Assembly (NCBI RefSeq): GCF_040548815.1
Contig: NZ_JBEPSM010000001.1
Span: 1,612,001-1,676,000 of the forward strand
Length of the DNA: 64,000 nt
From: Kaistia defluvii
Lineage (GTDB): Bacteria; Pseudomonadota; Alphaproteobacteria; Rhizobiales; Kaistiaceae
Direction: 5' to 3'
In this document: piece by piece, positions 19,312 through 28,176 of the stretch
How positions within the stretch are numbered: position 1 is the stretch's first letter
Layout of the letters: the number at the start of each line of letters is the position of its first letter
The notes under the pieces: generated by a model
Told to the model about the DNA's origin: nothing
Database searches by the model: none
What the model saw: the letters and a program-made list of their open reading frames with translations, nothing else
Program-made: the position numbers and the translations under genes

Positions 19312-20379
19312 TCAGGCAGGCTCGGCCGCGAGCGGCAAGGATACCGCCTGCCAGCGCTTCATCGCCTTGAAGGGCACGAGTTGCTGGCGGCCTTCGTCCC
19401 ACAATACCAGCGGAACCGTACGAAGGCTCGCCCCAATCGTGATGCGGCCGACCTGCATGAGTTCCGGATGCTGCTTCAGCACTTCAGGCAGGCGATAGAA
19501 CGGGATGCGGCTGCAAAGGTGGTGGACGTGATGGACGCCGATATTGGCCGACATCCAGCGCAGCACGCCCGGCAGGTCATAATAGGAGCTGCCATGCAGC
19601 GCCGCTTCCTGGTGCGTCCACTCGGGCGGCCGTGCCCAGAACGTCTCTTCGAACTGGTGCTGCACATAGAACAGCCAGACGCCGATCGAGGCTGCGATGA
19701 TGGCGATGGGCATGTGGACCATCAGGAACGGCCCGACGCCGACCAGCCACATCAGGCCACCCGCGATCAGGGCGATGCCGAGATTCGTGCCCATGGTGCT
19801 GAGCCAAGGCTGCGAGCCGCCGCGCATCATGCCGACCGGCAGACGATGCTGGAGCAGGAACAAGTAGGCCGGGCCGATCAGGAACAGCACGACCGGACTG
19901 CGATAGACCCGGTAGCCGAGACGCCCCCAGAAACCGCGGGCGCGATATTCCTCGACCGTCAGCGTCGTGATGTCGCCCATGCCGCGCTGATCCAGATTGC
20001 CATGGGTGGCGTGATGGATCGCGTGAGACCGACGCCAGTAGTCATGCGGGGTGAGCGTGAACACGCCGAGGACGCGGCCAACCCAGTCATTGACGCCACG
20101 GCGGCGGAAAAACGCGCCATGGCTGCAGTCATGCTGGATCAGGAACAGGCGCACCAGGAAGCCGGCGGCGGGGACCGCCAGCAGCAGTGACAGCCACCAG
20201 AAGCCCTGCTGCACCAGAAACCACATCGCGCCCCAGAGGGCGACCAGCGGCAAGGCAGTGATCAGGATTTCAGCGACGCTGCGCGTTTCATTCGGCTCGC
20301 GGAACCGGCCAAGAATCTTCGGCCAGACACGCGCTTCCGAAGCGCGGGCGGATAAATGCACATCGTTTTTGTGGGTCAT
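19312..20379 (-). CDS. Fatty acid desaturase
   Basis: A 355-residue membrane di-iron desaturase. The three histidine boxes are HDCSH (83-87), HAIHH (119-123) and HHVHH (283-287). Four or so hydrophobic segments flank them at about 38-80 and 165-245. It introduces a double bond in an acyl chain using O2 and an electron donor. The boxes and length match the bacterial delta-12/omega-3-like class (PF00487), but neither regiospecificity nor lipid substrate can be read. It is a single gene on the minus strand; 58 bp separate it from the dehydrogenase stop. Confidence 0.92.
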   Translation of the reverse strand: MTHKNDVHLSARASEARVWPKILGRFREPNETRSVAEILITALPLVALWGAMWFLVQQGFWWLSLLLAVPAAGFLVRLFLIQHDCSHGAFFRRRGVNDWVGRVLGVFTLTPHDYWRRSHAIHHATHGNLDQRGMGDITTLTVEEYRARGFWGRLGYRVYRSPVVLFLIGPAYLFLLQHRLPVGMMRGGSQPWLSTMGTNLGIALIAGGLMWLVGVGPFLMVHMPIAIIAASIGVWLFYVQHQFEETFWARPPEWTHQEAALHGSSYYDLPGVLRWMSANIGVHHVHHLCSRIPFYRLPEVLKQHPELMQVGRITIGASLRTVPLVLWDEGRQQLVPFKAMKRWQAVSLPLAAEPA

Positions 20380-20437
20380 GGGCGGTCACCTTACACGAAA
20401 GCCGCCGCCGACGTTCATGCTAAATGGCGTGCAGCGG

Positions 20438-21463
20438 TCATGTTCGAGCGTGCGGGGCGCTGACGGCTTCCGCCACGACAGCGTTATCAAGCACATGGCC
20501 GGCTTCCGCTGCGGCAATATTCCGCAGCGTGGTTTCGCTGATCGCCGCCAGCGCTTCGGCCGTGAGGAAGGCCTGATGGCCGGTCACCAGAACATTGGGG
20601 AATGTTAGCAGGCGCTGGAAGACGTCGTCGTGGATGATCTCGTTGGACAGGTCCTCGAAGAACAGGTCTGCCTCCTGCTCGTAGACGTCGAGCGCGACGC
20701 CGCCGACCTTTCCGCCCTTCAACCCCTCCACCAGCGCCTCGGCGTCGATCAGGGCGCCGCGGCTGGTGTTGATCAGGAGAAACCCAGCCTTGGCCCGCTC
20801 GATCGTGGCGGCGTTGACGAGGTGATGTGTCTGCGGCGTCAGGGGACAATGCAGGCTGACGATGTCGGCCGCCGCCATCAAATCGTCGAGCGGTCCATAT
20901 TCGATGCCGATGCCGACCAGCTCCGGATCCTGCCACTGGTCATGCGCCAACACCCGGCAGCCGAAGCCGAGCTTCAGGCATCGCGCGACCAGCGCCCCAA
21001 TGCGCCCCGTGCCGACGATGCCGACCGTCTTGCCGAACAGGTCATTGCCGATCAGACCATCGAGGGCAAAATTGTTGTCTCGGACGCGGGCCCAGGCGCG
21101 CGGGATGCGGCGATCGAGCGCCAGCAGCAACGCCACGGTGAACTCCGCCACCGCGTGTGGCGAATAGGCGGGGACGCGTACGACATCGATGCCGAGCTCG
21201 GCCGCCGCATGCAGGTCGACATTGTTGAAGCCCGCGCAGCGCAGCGCCACAAGCCGCGTGCCGGTGGCGGCAAGCTGCGTCAGCAGCGGCCGGTCGAGCG
21301 TGTCGTTGACGAAGACGCAGACCGCCGGGAATCCGTCCGCCAGCGGCGCGGTAGAAAGATCGAGCTTGGGCTCCAGGAAAACGAGATCATGCCCGAAGGC
21401 GGCGTTCGCCCCGGAGAGATACTGCCGGTCGTACGGCTTAGTGCTGAAGACGGCGACCCGCAT
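20438..21463 (-). CDS. D-2-hydroxyacid dehydrogenase, LdhA-like
   Basis: A 341-residue NAD-dependent dehydrogenase, probably reducing pyruvate or a similar 2-oxoacid to the D-hydroxyacid. The dinucleotide site is GIVGTGRIG (148-156). The catalytic Arg is in LINTSRGALID, Glu in the YEQEAD stretch, and His in TGHQAFLT. FNNVDL and SPHAVAEFTV match the D-lactate dehydrogenase branch. It starts 3 bp after the stop of the upstream ATPase gene, so both are on one mRNA. Confidence 0.92.
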   Translation of the reverse strand: MRVAVFSTKPYDRQYLSGANAAFGHDLVFLEPKLDLSTAPLADGFPAVCVFVNDTLDRPLLTQLAATGTRLVALRCAGFNNVDLHAAAELGIDVVRVPAYSPHAVAEFTVALLLALDRRIPRAWARVRDNNFALDGLIGNDLFGKTVGIVGTGRIGALVARCLKLGFGCRVLAHDQWQDPELVGIGIEYGPLDDLMAAADIVSLHCPLTPQTHHLVNAATIERAKAGFLLINTSRGALIDAEALVEGLKGGKVGGVALDVYEQEADLFFEDLSNEIIHDDVFQRLLTFPNVLVTGHQAFLTAEALAAISETTLRNIAAAEAGHVLDNAVVAEAVSAPHART

Positions 21464-21466
21464 GGT

Positions 21467-22585
21467 TCACTCCTGCTCGGCAAATTCGCCGAAGAGCTTG
21501 AGCCCTTCGATCCATGTCGCGCCGTCCTCCTTGACGACGACGCGCGGCGCAACGCCCGCTTCTAGCTCCAGCGCATCGGCCAGCGCCTGCGAATGCGTGA
21601 CCACCCACACCTGCGTCCGCTCGGCAGCGCGGGCGATCAGCCGCGCCAGCGGCAGGGTCAGGTCAGGATGCAGGCTCGTCTCCGGCTCGTTGAGCGCGAT
21701 GAAGCCCGGCAGACGATAGCCCGAAAGGGCTGCGACAAGGCAGAGGAAGTGGAGCGTGCCGTCGGAAAGCTCATGCGCACCGAGCGGGCGCGGCAGGTCC
21801 GGAAACTTCAGCCCGATCGAAACGGTGCCCTTGCCGAACTCGGTGACCAGCGAAGCGCCCGGAAAGGCATCCTCGATTGCCGCCTCGATCTCCGGCGCTT
21901 CGTCGCGGATCACGATCACGCTCGCCAAAGCCGCAGCCAGATCATAGCCGTCCGAGGAGAGCGTCGGGGTGGTGATGGCGAGCGCAGGCTGGCGGATCGG
22001 CGAGGTCTTGTCGGTGCGAAAGTCGTGATAGAAGCGCCAGTCGAGAAGCGCTCGCCGCACGAGATCCAGCTCGGTGAAGCGGCCCTGGTCGCGAAAGCCG
22101 GATAGTGCCGTCTCGGACGGCACGAGGGCCTCCTCATAGGTCTGTCGCCGGCCGTCTTCATCGCGCAGCCAGGCGCTCGGTCCCTGCCGCTTCATCATCG
22201 TCACGGCCTTGCCGCGGACGCGGTGCACCAGTTCCTCGGCCTTGACCATCGGCTCCGTACCCGTCAGCGCCGCCTGGTCGATCGGCGCCGGCAGCCCGAT
22301 CTCGATCGAATAGGCGTATTCGCCGAACTCGGCGCCGAGCTTCAGCCGCACCGGTCCCTTGGCGCGGGGCCCGGCCCAGAGGACGGATTCAAACCCGCCC
22401 TCCTCCGCGATCTCGCGCGTGATCGTGCCCCGCGCCGCGGCGGCCAGCAATTCCAGCGAGCGGTAGAGATTGGTCTTGCCGACGCCATTGCGGCCGACAA
22501 GCACGGTCAGCGGCTCGACCGGAACCTGGATGCGCCGGATCGAGCGATAGAGCTCGGCCGAGACGGATGTCAGGCGTAGCGGCAA
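21467..22585 (-). CDS. ABC/RecF-type AAA ATPase (AAA_21-like)
   Basis: A 372-residue standalone P-loop ATPase. Walker A is GRNGVGKT (31-38), the signature-like motif is ELSDGTLHFLCL, and Walker B reads FIALNEPETSLHPD. The usual Asp before the catalytic Glu is an Asn here, which I believe is common in this subfamily. A D-loop/H-loop region (VVTHS) follows. Such proteins resemble RecF, OLD and SMC heads without long coiled coils. The molecular role is not known. It is the first gene of a pair with the dehydrogenase, with a 3 bp spacing; any functional link is inference. No nuclease or toxin partner is adjacent. Confidence 0.85.
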   Translation of the reverse strand: MPLRLTSVSAELYRSIRRIQVPVEPLTVLVGRNGVGKTNLYRSLELLAAAARGTITREIAEEGGFESVLWAGPRAKGPVRLKLGAEFGEYAYSIEIGLPAPIDQAALTGTEPMVKAEELVHRVRGKAVTMMKRQGPSAWLRDEDGRRQTYEEALVPSETALSGFRDQGRFTELDLVRRALLDWRFYHDFRTDKTSPIRQPALAITTPTLSSDGYDLAAALASVIVIRDEAPEIEAAIEDAFPGASLVTEFGKGTVSIGLKFPDLPRPLGAHELSDGTLHFLCLVAALSGYRLPGFIALNEPETSLHPDLTLPLARLIARAAERTQVWVVTHSQALADALELEAGVAPRVVVKEDGATWIEGLKLFGEFAEQE

Positions 22586-22652
22586 GACCAGCCCCGTGAT
22601 TGGCAGTTCGGGATCACGGGCAGCCGGAACGACTGCCCGTCAATTCACGCGA

Positions 22653-23765
22653 TCAGAATACGACGACGCTGCGGATCGACTTGCCTTCATGCATCAGGTC
22701 GAAGGCGGTGTTGATCTCTTCGAGCGGCATGGTGTGGGTGATCAGGTCGTCGATGTTGATCTTGCCCTCCATGTACCAGTCGACAATTTTCGGCACGTCG
22801 GTGCGGCCGCGCGCGCCGCCGAAGGCCGAGCCCTTCCAGACGCGGCCGGTGACGAGCTGGAACGGACGGGTCGAGATCTCGGCGCCCGAGGGGGCAACGC
22901 CGATGACGATGCTCTCGCCCCAGCCGCGATGGCAGCATTCCAGCGCCTGGCGCATGGTGTGGACGTTGCCGATGCACTCGAAGGAGAAATCGGCGCCGCC
23001 GCCGGTCAGGTCCACGATCGCCTGCACGACCTTGTCGCGGCCGACCTCGTCCGGATTGACGAAGTGCGTCATGCCGAACTTCTTGGCCATCGCGACCTTG
23101 GAGGGATTCAGATCGACGCCGATGATCTTGTCGGCACCGACCATGCGGGCCGCCTGGATCACGTTGAGGCCGATGCCGCCGAGCCCGAACACGACGACAT
23201 TGGCGCCCGGCCAGACCTTGGCGGTGTGGATGACGGCGCCGACGCCCGTGGTCACGCCGCAGCCGATATAGCAGATCTTGTCAAAGGGCGCGTCTTCGCG
23301 AACCTTGGCGACCGCGATCTCCGGCAGCACGGTGAAGTTCGAGAAGGTCGACGTGCCCATGTAGTGGAACACGGTCTCGTTCGAGCAGGAGAAGCGCGAG
23401 GTCGAATCGGGCATGAGGCCCTGGCCCTGCGTCGAACGGATCGCCGTGCAGAGGTTGGAGCGCTGCGACAGACAGGTTTTGCACTGGCGGCATTCCGGCG
23501 TGTAGAGCGGAATGACGTGATCGCCGGGGCGCACCGACCTGACGCCGGCGCCGACCTCGCGGACGATGCCCGCGCCCTCATGGCCGAGGATCGCCGGGAA
23601 CTTGCCCTCCGAATCGAGGCCGGACAGGGTGTAGGCGTCGGTGTGGCAAACGCCGGTCGCCATGATCTCGACCAGCACTTCGCCGGCGCGGGGGCCGTCG
23701 AGGTTGATTGTCTCGATCGTCAGCGGCTTGTTGGCTTCCCAGGCGACGGCGGCACGGGTCTGCAT
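22653..23765 (-). CDS. adhC: S-(hydroxymethyl)glutathione dehydrogenase / class III alcohol dehydrogenase
   Basis: A 370-residue zinc enzyme that oxidises S-hydroxymethylglutathione, the adduct of formaldehyde and glutathione. Catalytic zinc ligands include Cys40 (GVCHTDA) and His62 (GHEGAG). The structural zinc cysteines are Cys92, 95, 98 and 106 (CRQCKTC and the following SNLC). The NAD site is GLGGIGLNV. A closely matching class III signature is STFSNFTVLPEIAVAK. The ATG at 23765 follows AGAGGAA. S-formylglutathione hydrolase is not adjacent. The alternative ATG at 23807 adds 14 residues without homology. Confidence 0.95.
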   Translation of the reverse strand: MQTRAAVAWEANKPLTIETINLDGPRAGEVLVEIMATGVCHTDAYTLSGLDSEGKFPAILGHEGAGIVREVGAGVRSVRPGDHVIPLYTPECRQCKTCLSQRSNLCTAIRSTQGQGLMPDSTSRFSCSNETVFHYMGTSTFSNFTVLPEIAVAKVREDAPFDKICYIGCGVTTGVGAVIHTAKVWPGANVVVFGLGGIGLNVIQAARMVGADKIIGVDLNPSKVAMAKKFGMTHFVNPDEVGRDKVVQAIVDLTGGGADFSFECIGNVHTMRQALECCHRGWGESIVIGVAPSGAEISTRPFQLVTGRVWKGSAFGGARGRTDVPKIVDWYMEGKINIDDLITHTMPLEEINTAFDLMHEGKSIRSVVVF

Positions 23766-23937
23766 TGGGGCGTTCCTCTCTTCGGGCCGCAAGCGGCCTT
23801 TCCACATGGGCTCGGCCGCTTATACGCCAGCCGCGCCGCGATAAAAAACCCTGTTGGTCATGCATCCCGCGATGAGCCCGGTGAAGAGGCGCCGTGGCGG
23901 ATCCATGCTAGCGTTACGGAAGGTATGGGAGGCGACC

Positions 23938-25461
23938 ATGGACGACCCGGTGGAGCGCAGACAGAGTGTTGCCGCGGAGGCGCCGCGGGCCATCGTGGCT
24001 TCGTTCCAAAACCGGCTGGCGCAGCGGCCGGGCTACCCCTGGTATATCGTCGGCGTCACCTGCATCGGCAGCTTTATGGGCCAGTTCGACGCCAGCGTCG
24101 TGCAACTGGCGCTGCCGCATCTCGCCGAAATCTTCCACGTTCGCGAGACGGTGACGAGTTGGGTCGCCCTCGCCTATCTGCTCAGCTTCTCGGCCTCGCT
24201 GCCGATTTTCGGATGGCTCTGCGAACAGTATGGCCGCAAGCCGCTCTATCTGTTGGGCATGGCGGCGTTTCTGGTCGCCTCGGTGCTGTGCAGCCTTGCG
24301 ACCAGCCTGCCGCAACTGATCGGCTTCCGCGTCCTGCAGGGCCTTGGCGGCGCGCTGCTCGGCGCCAATTCGATTTCGATCCTGGTCCGCGCCTCCGGCA
24401 AGGAAAGACGCGGCCGTGCCATGGGCATCTTCTCGGCGGCGCAGGCGGTCGGCGTCAGCCTCGGACCGATCGTCGGCGGCCTGCTGATCGGCTCGTTCGG
24501 CTGGCGCTCGATCTTCTGGGTGACGGCGCCAATCGGGGTCATCGGCGTGCTGCTCGGCTGGCTGATCCTGCCGCGCGACGAAGGCAAGGGCGGCGGCGGG
24601 CGCTTCGACTGGCGCGGCGCCCTGCTACTGCCTCCCGCCCTCCTCTGCATCGTCCTGGCGCTCAGCCAGGCCGCCGACTGGGGCATCGCCTCGACGGCGT
24701 TCATCGGCATGGGCGTGGCGGGCATCGTGCTGCTCGCGCTGTTCATCCTGTACGAGCGGCGGACCGATTCGCCCCTGGTCGACCTGAAGCTGTTCCAGTC
24801 GGAAGCCTTCTCGCTCGGCATTCTCGCCGTGCTCCTCAGCTACGCCATGCTCTACGGCATGTTCTACCTGATCTCCTTCGCGCTGGTTCGCGGCTTCCAC
24901 GACGCCCCGGAAGTGGCCGGACTGCGCCTCGCGGCGATCCCGATCGCGATTGGCATCGCAGCCCCGATCGCCGGCTCCTTCGTCAACCGGCTCGGCGCAA
25001 CCACGCTCAGCCTCGCCGGCATGGCGATCTGCGGCGTTGCCTTGCTGGCGCTGTCGCTGGTGGCGCTCGAGCCCTCGCCCTCCCGCCTGTTCGGTATCCT
25101 GGCCCTCGCGGCGTTTGGCGCCGGCCTCGGCATGTTCATGGCGCCGAACAACAGCGCCACCATGGGCGCCGCGCCACGGGCACTGTCCGGCGAGGCCGGC
25201 GCCATGCTCAACCTGGCAAGGATGCTGGGCGTCAGCCTCGGCGTCGCCAGCGCCGCCTCCATGCTGGCCTGGCGGATGAGCGTCATCCAGGACGCCCGGA
25301 CCGACGACGTCATCTTCTACGGCCACCCGATCCTCGGCGCGGTCGAAGCGAGTTTTGTCCTGCTCTTCGCCTTTGCCTTGATCGCGACCCTCTGCACGCT
25401 GAAACGCAGGCGGCTATCCAGCGAGGACAGCGCGCCGCTCCGTTCCGGCGACAAAGCCTGA
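23938..25461 (+). CDS. MFS efflux transporter, DHA2 (EmrB/QacA) family
   Basis: A 507-residue drug:proton antiporter with about 14 membrane helices. GSFMGQFDASVVQLALP (helix 1) carries the conserved Asp, and FGWLCEQYGRKPLYLLG is motif A between helices 2 and 3. FRVLQGLGGALLGANS and the GPIVGGLLIG motif C antiporter signature are present. It probably exports hydrophobic compounds. There is no membrane fusion protein or regulator beside it, so it is likely a stand-alone pump. The ATG at 23938 follows GGGAGG; earlier in-frame ATGs from 23854 lack a good site. Confidence 0.93.
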   Translation: MDDPVERRQSVAAEAPRAIVASFQNRLAQRPGYPWYIVGVTCIGSFMGQFDASVVQLALPHLAEIFHVRETVTSWVALAYLLSFSASLPIFGWLCEQYGRKPLYLLGMAAFLVASVLCSLATSLPQLIGFRVLQGLGGALLGANSISILVRASGKERRGRAMGIFSAAQAVGVSLGPIVGGLLIGSFGWRSIFWVTAPIGVIGVLLGWLILPRDEGKGGGGRFDWRGALLLPPALLCIVLALSQAADWGIASTAFIGMGVAGIVLLALFILYERRTDSPLVDLKLFQSEAFSLGILAVLLSYAMLYGMFYLISFALVRGFHDAPEVAGLRLAAIPIAIGIAAPIAGSFVNRLGATTLSLAGMAICGVALLALSLVALEPSPSRLFGILALAAFGAGLGMFMAPNNSATMGAAPRALSGEAGAMLNLARMLGVSLGVASAASMLAWRMSVIQDARTDDVIFYGHPILGAVEASFVLLFAFALIATLCTLKRRRLSSEDSAPLRSGDKA

Positions 25462-25537
25462 CGCCCGCCGGGTTGCGCGGGCGTCGCCGGACCCGCTATC
25501 CACGGATGCAGAGCTTCCTCCAGAAGGGTTTTCATCC

Positions 25538-26107
25538 GTGTCGAAAAAGATCTATCTCGCCGGGCCCGAAGTCTTTCTCGTCAATGCCCGCGATATCCTC
25601 GATCGGAAGGCCGCCCTCACCCGGGCCGCCGGGTTTACGCCGATCTCGCCCGGTGACTTGGATATCCCGCCGACGGATACCAAGAAGGGATTCGGCCTGG
25701 CGATCAGCGAGATCGACGAACAGATGATGCTGGAAGCGGACGCCATCATCGCGAACCTGACGCCGTTTCGCGGCATAGCGGCCGATACCGGCACGACGTT
25801 CGAACTCGGCTTCATGTGCGGGCTCGGCAAGCCGGTCTTGGCCTATACCAACGTCGCCGCCAACCATTTTGCCCGCGTGCTCGACTATTACCAAGGCGCG
25901 GTCGTCAAGGGCGCTGACGGCCACAAGCGCGGGCCGGATGGGCTCTCGGTCGAGGATTTCGAGATGATCGACAATCTGATGCTGCACGGCGGCATCGAAC
26001 GGCGGGGCGGCGCGGTCGTGGTCGGCAATGCCGACCCGGCCGCGCTCTATACCGATCTCGCCGCCTTCGAGGCCTGTCTCGCCATTGCGGTCGAAAAGCT
26101 GCGCTAA
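25538..26107 (+). CDS. Nucleoside 2-deoxyribosyltransferase
   Basis: A 189-residue enzyme that transfers deoxyribose between nucleobases. KIYLAGPEVF is the N-terminal motif, DAIIANLTPFRG contributes to the active site, and GTTFELGFMCGLGKPV holds the catalytic Glu and the C-terminal strand. The start is a GTG at 25538, with AGAAGGG upstream. It lies 76 bp after the efflux gene on the same strand and may be co-transcribed. It may act in nucleotide salvage or clean-up of modified deoxynucleosides. Confidence 0.92.
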   Translation: MSKKIYLAGPEVFLVNARDILDRKAALTRAAGFTPISPGDLDIPPTDTKKGFGLAISEIDEQMMLEADAIIANLTPFRGIAADTGTTFELGFMCGLGKPVLAYTNVAANHFARVLDYYQGAVVKGADGHKRGPDGLSVEDFEMIDNLMLHGGIERRGGAVVVGNADPAALYTDLAAFEACLAIAVEKLR

Positions 26108-26130
26108 GGCGATCCGCCCCTCACGGCCGA

Positions 26131-26760
26131 TCAGGCCTTGGGCGGGGAAACCGCCTGGGCATTCTCCTGGAAGACCGGCAGGGCCTCGCACTCGGCCGAA
26201 AGCGCCTCGAGGCGCGGCCAGTGCTTGTTGCCCAGCAGGCCCGGATGCGCCTCGTTGGTGAAGCGCAGCGCGCAGGCGACGGCGATGTCGGCATGGCCGA
26301 TGCGGTCGCCGAACCACCAGGCCGACGGCCGGCTAGCGCGATCCGCCTCCAGCGCGTCGAGCACGCCGGCGATCTGCGTCTTGCAGCGCTCGACCCAGAC
26401 TTCCGACCGATCCTTGCGCAGCACAGCCTCGTAGACGAGGCTGACCGCCTTGTCGGCAAGGCCGGTCGCCAGCGCGCAGATCTTCAGGGCGCGCCGCCGC
26501 TCCGGTCCGAACGGCGCGATCATCGCCTTCTCCTCGCCGGCCAGTTCATCGAGATAATCGAGAATGGCGGCGCTCTCGATCACCACCTCGCCATCGTCGA
26601 GCACCAGGGTCGGAACGCGCGTCAGCGGGTTATAGGGGGCGATCTTTGTGGCATCGCCGAACACCGACCAGGGCCGGTGCTCGAAGGCGATGCCGTAGAG
26701 ATGCATGGCGATCGCGACGCGACGGACGAAGGGCGAATCATACTGGCCGATGAGGATCAA
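26131..26760 (-). CDS. Glutathione S-transferase family protein
   Basis: A 209-residue GST. The thioredoxin-like N-domain has DSPFVRRVAIAMHLYGI and the cis-proline TRVPTLVLDDGEVVIESAAILDYLDEL, which also binds glutathione. An all-helical C-domain follows with WWFGDRIGHADIAVACA. The likely start is a TTG at 26760: AGGAG lies 8 bases before it and it gives ILIGQYDSPF, the family start. A longer frame reaches 26883 but would run into the end of rarA. It is 86 bp after rarA on the same strand. Confidence 0.88.
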   Translation of the reverse strand: MILIGQYDSPFVRRVAIAMHLYGIAFEHRPWSVFGDATKIAPYNPLTRVPTLVLDDGEVVIESAAILDYLDELAGEEKAMIAPFGPERRRALKICALATGLADKAVSLVYEAVLRKDRSEVWVERCKTQIAGVLDALEADRASRPSAWWFGDRIGHADIAVACALRFTNEAHPGLLGNKHWPRLEALSAECEALPVFQENAQAVSPPKA

Positions 26761-26846
26761 GGCGGGGCTCCTGAGGTTTGCCCCAGCATGCAACGAGCCG
26801 GGAGGGATTGGGAAGAGGATCCGCGCCAGTCGCAAGCGGTCCCCGC

Positions 26847-28157
26847 CTAACCGCCGCCGCGCTCCTTGCGGAGCTTTGCCCAATAATCCATGCGCTTGCG
26901 GATATCGCGCTCGAAGCCGCGCTCGACGGGTTCGTAGAAATTCTGCCGGCCGAGCGCCGTCGGGAAATAGTCCTGGCCTGAAAAGGCGTCCGGCTCGTCG
27001 TGGTCGTAGCGATAGCCGGCGTTGTAGCCCTCGTCCTTCATCAGCTTGGTCGGAGCGTTCAGGATGTGCTTGGGCGGCAGCAGCGAACCGCCCTGCTTGG
27101 CCGCCTGCGTGGCCGCCTTGAAGGCCATGTACACCGCATTCGATTTGGGCGCCGTGGCGAGATAGACGGCGGCCTGCGCGAAGGCGAGTTCGCCTTCCGG
27201 GCTGCCCAGATAATCATAGGCGTCCTTGGCCGCATTGGCGACGACGAGCGCCTGGGGATCGGCAAGGCCGATATCCTCGACCGCCATCCGCACCAGCCGT
27301 CGTCCGAGATAGAGCGGATCCTCGCCGGCATCGAACATGCGGGCAAGGTAATAGAGCGCGGCGTCGGGATCGGAGCCGCGCACCGACTTATGCAGGGCGG
27401 AGATCAGATTGTAGTGGCCGTCCTGGCCCTTGTCGTAGATCGGCGCCCGGCGCTGGACGATCTCCTGCAAGCCCTTGGCGTCGAAGATCTCGCCGGGTTT
27501 TGCGGCGCGCCAGACTTCCTCCGACAGGGTCAACGAGGCACGGCCATCGCCATCCGCCATCCGGATCAGCACTTCGCGCGCTTCCTCGTCGAGCGGCAGC
27601 GGCTTGCCTTCGACCGCTTCAGCGCGGGCCAGCAGTTTGGCGATCGATTCCGGCCCGTGCGAATGGAAAACCAGCACGCGGGCCCGCGACAGAAGCGCGG
27701 CGTTGAGCTCGAAGGACGGGTTCTCGGTCGTCGCGCCGACCAGCGTGACAGTCCCGTCCTCCATCACCGGCAGGAAGCTGTCCTGCTGGGCGCGGTTGAA
27801 GCGGTGGATCTCGTCGACGAAGAGCAGCGTGCCCTTGCCGATCTGCCGCCGCGCACGGGCCTGTTCGAACACCTTCTTCAGGTCCGCCACGCCGGAGAAG
27901 ACGGCCGAGACCTGCTCGAAATGCAGCTCCGTCTCGTTGGCGAGCAGTCGCGCCACCGTGGTCTTTCCGGTGCCGGGCGGGCCCCAGAAAATCATCGAGC
28001 CGAGCGAACCCGAATTCAGCATGCGCGACAGTGCGCCATCGACGCCGACGAGATGATCCTGGCCGACCACGTCGGCCAGCCGTTCGGGGCGAAGCCGATC
28101 GGCCAGCGGCCGCGGCGCGGCCCTCTCCATCCCGGCTGCCTCGAACAGATTGCTCAT
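26847..28157 (-). CDS. rarA: Replication-associated recombination protein RarA (MgsA)
   Basis: A 436-residue AAA+ ATPase active at stalled replication forks. The Walker A motif is GPPGTGKTT (59-67), Walker B is LLFVDEIHRFN near 110, sensor 1 is LVGATTENPSFELN, and RPERLADVVGQDHLVG is the clamp-loader-like N-terminus. The C-terminal DPDAALYYLARMFDAGEDP and GSLLPPKHILNAP are RarA/Mgs1-specific. It starts 19 bp after the HtrA gene stop on the same strand, an arrangement common near rplQ in Hyphomicrobiales. Confidence 0.96.
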   Translation of the reverse strand: MSNLFEAAGMERAAPRPLADRLRPERLADVVGQDHLVGVDGALSRMLNSGSLGSMIFWGPPGTGKTTVARLLANETELHFEQVSAVFSGVADLKKVFEQARARRQIGKGTLLFVDEIHRFNRAQQDSFLPVMEDGTVTLVGATTENPSFELNAALLSRARVLVFHSHGPESIAKLLARAEAVEGKPLPLDEEAREVLIRMADGDGRASLTLSEEVWRAAKPGEIFDAKGLQEIVQRRAPIYDKGQDGHYNLISALHKSVRGSDPDAALYYLARMFDAGEDPLYLGRRLVRMAVEDIGLADPQALVVANAAKDAYDYLGSPEGELAFAQAAVYLATAPKSNAVYMAFKAATQAAKQGGSLLPPKHILNAPTKLMKDEGYNAGYRYDHDEPDAFSGQDYFPTALGRQNFYEPVERGFERDIRKRMDYWAKLRKERGGG

Positions 28158-28176
28158 CTCAAATGTCCAAACCCGA

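Noticed and set aside
21467..22585. Defence-system reading of the ATPase
   Set aside because: No partner nuclease, toxin, reverse transcriptase or mobile-element signs nearby; neighbours are metabolic.
22596..25727. A 1043-codon plus-strand open frame across adhC and the efflux pump
   Set aside because: It runs antisense to adhC and then out of frame with the pump; both have clear family matches.
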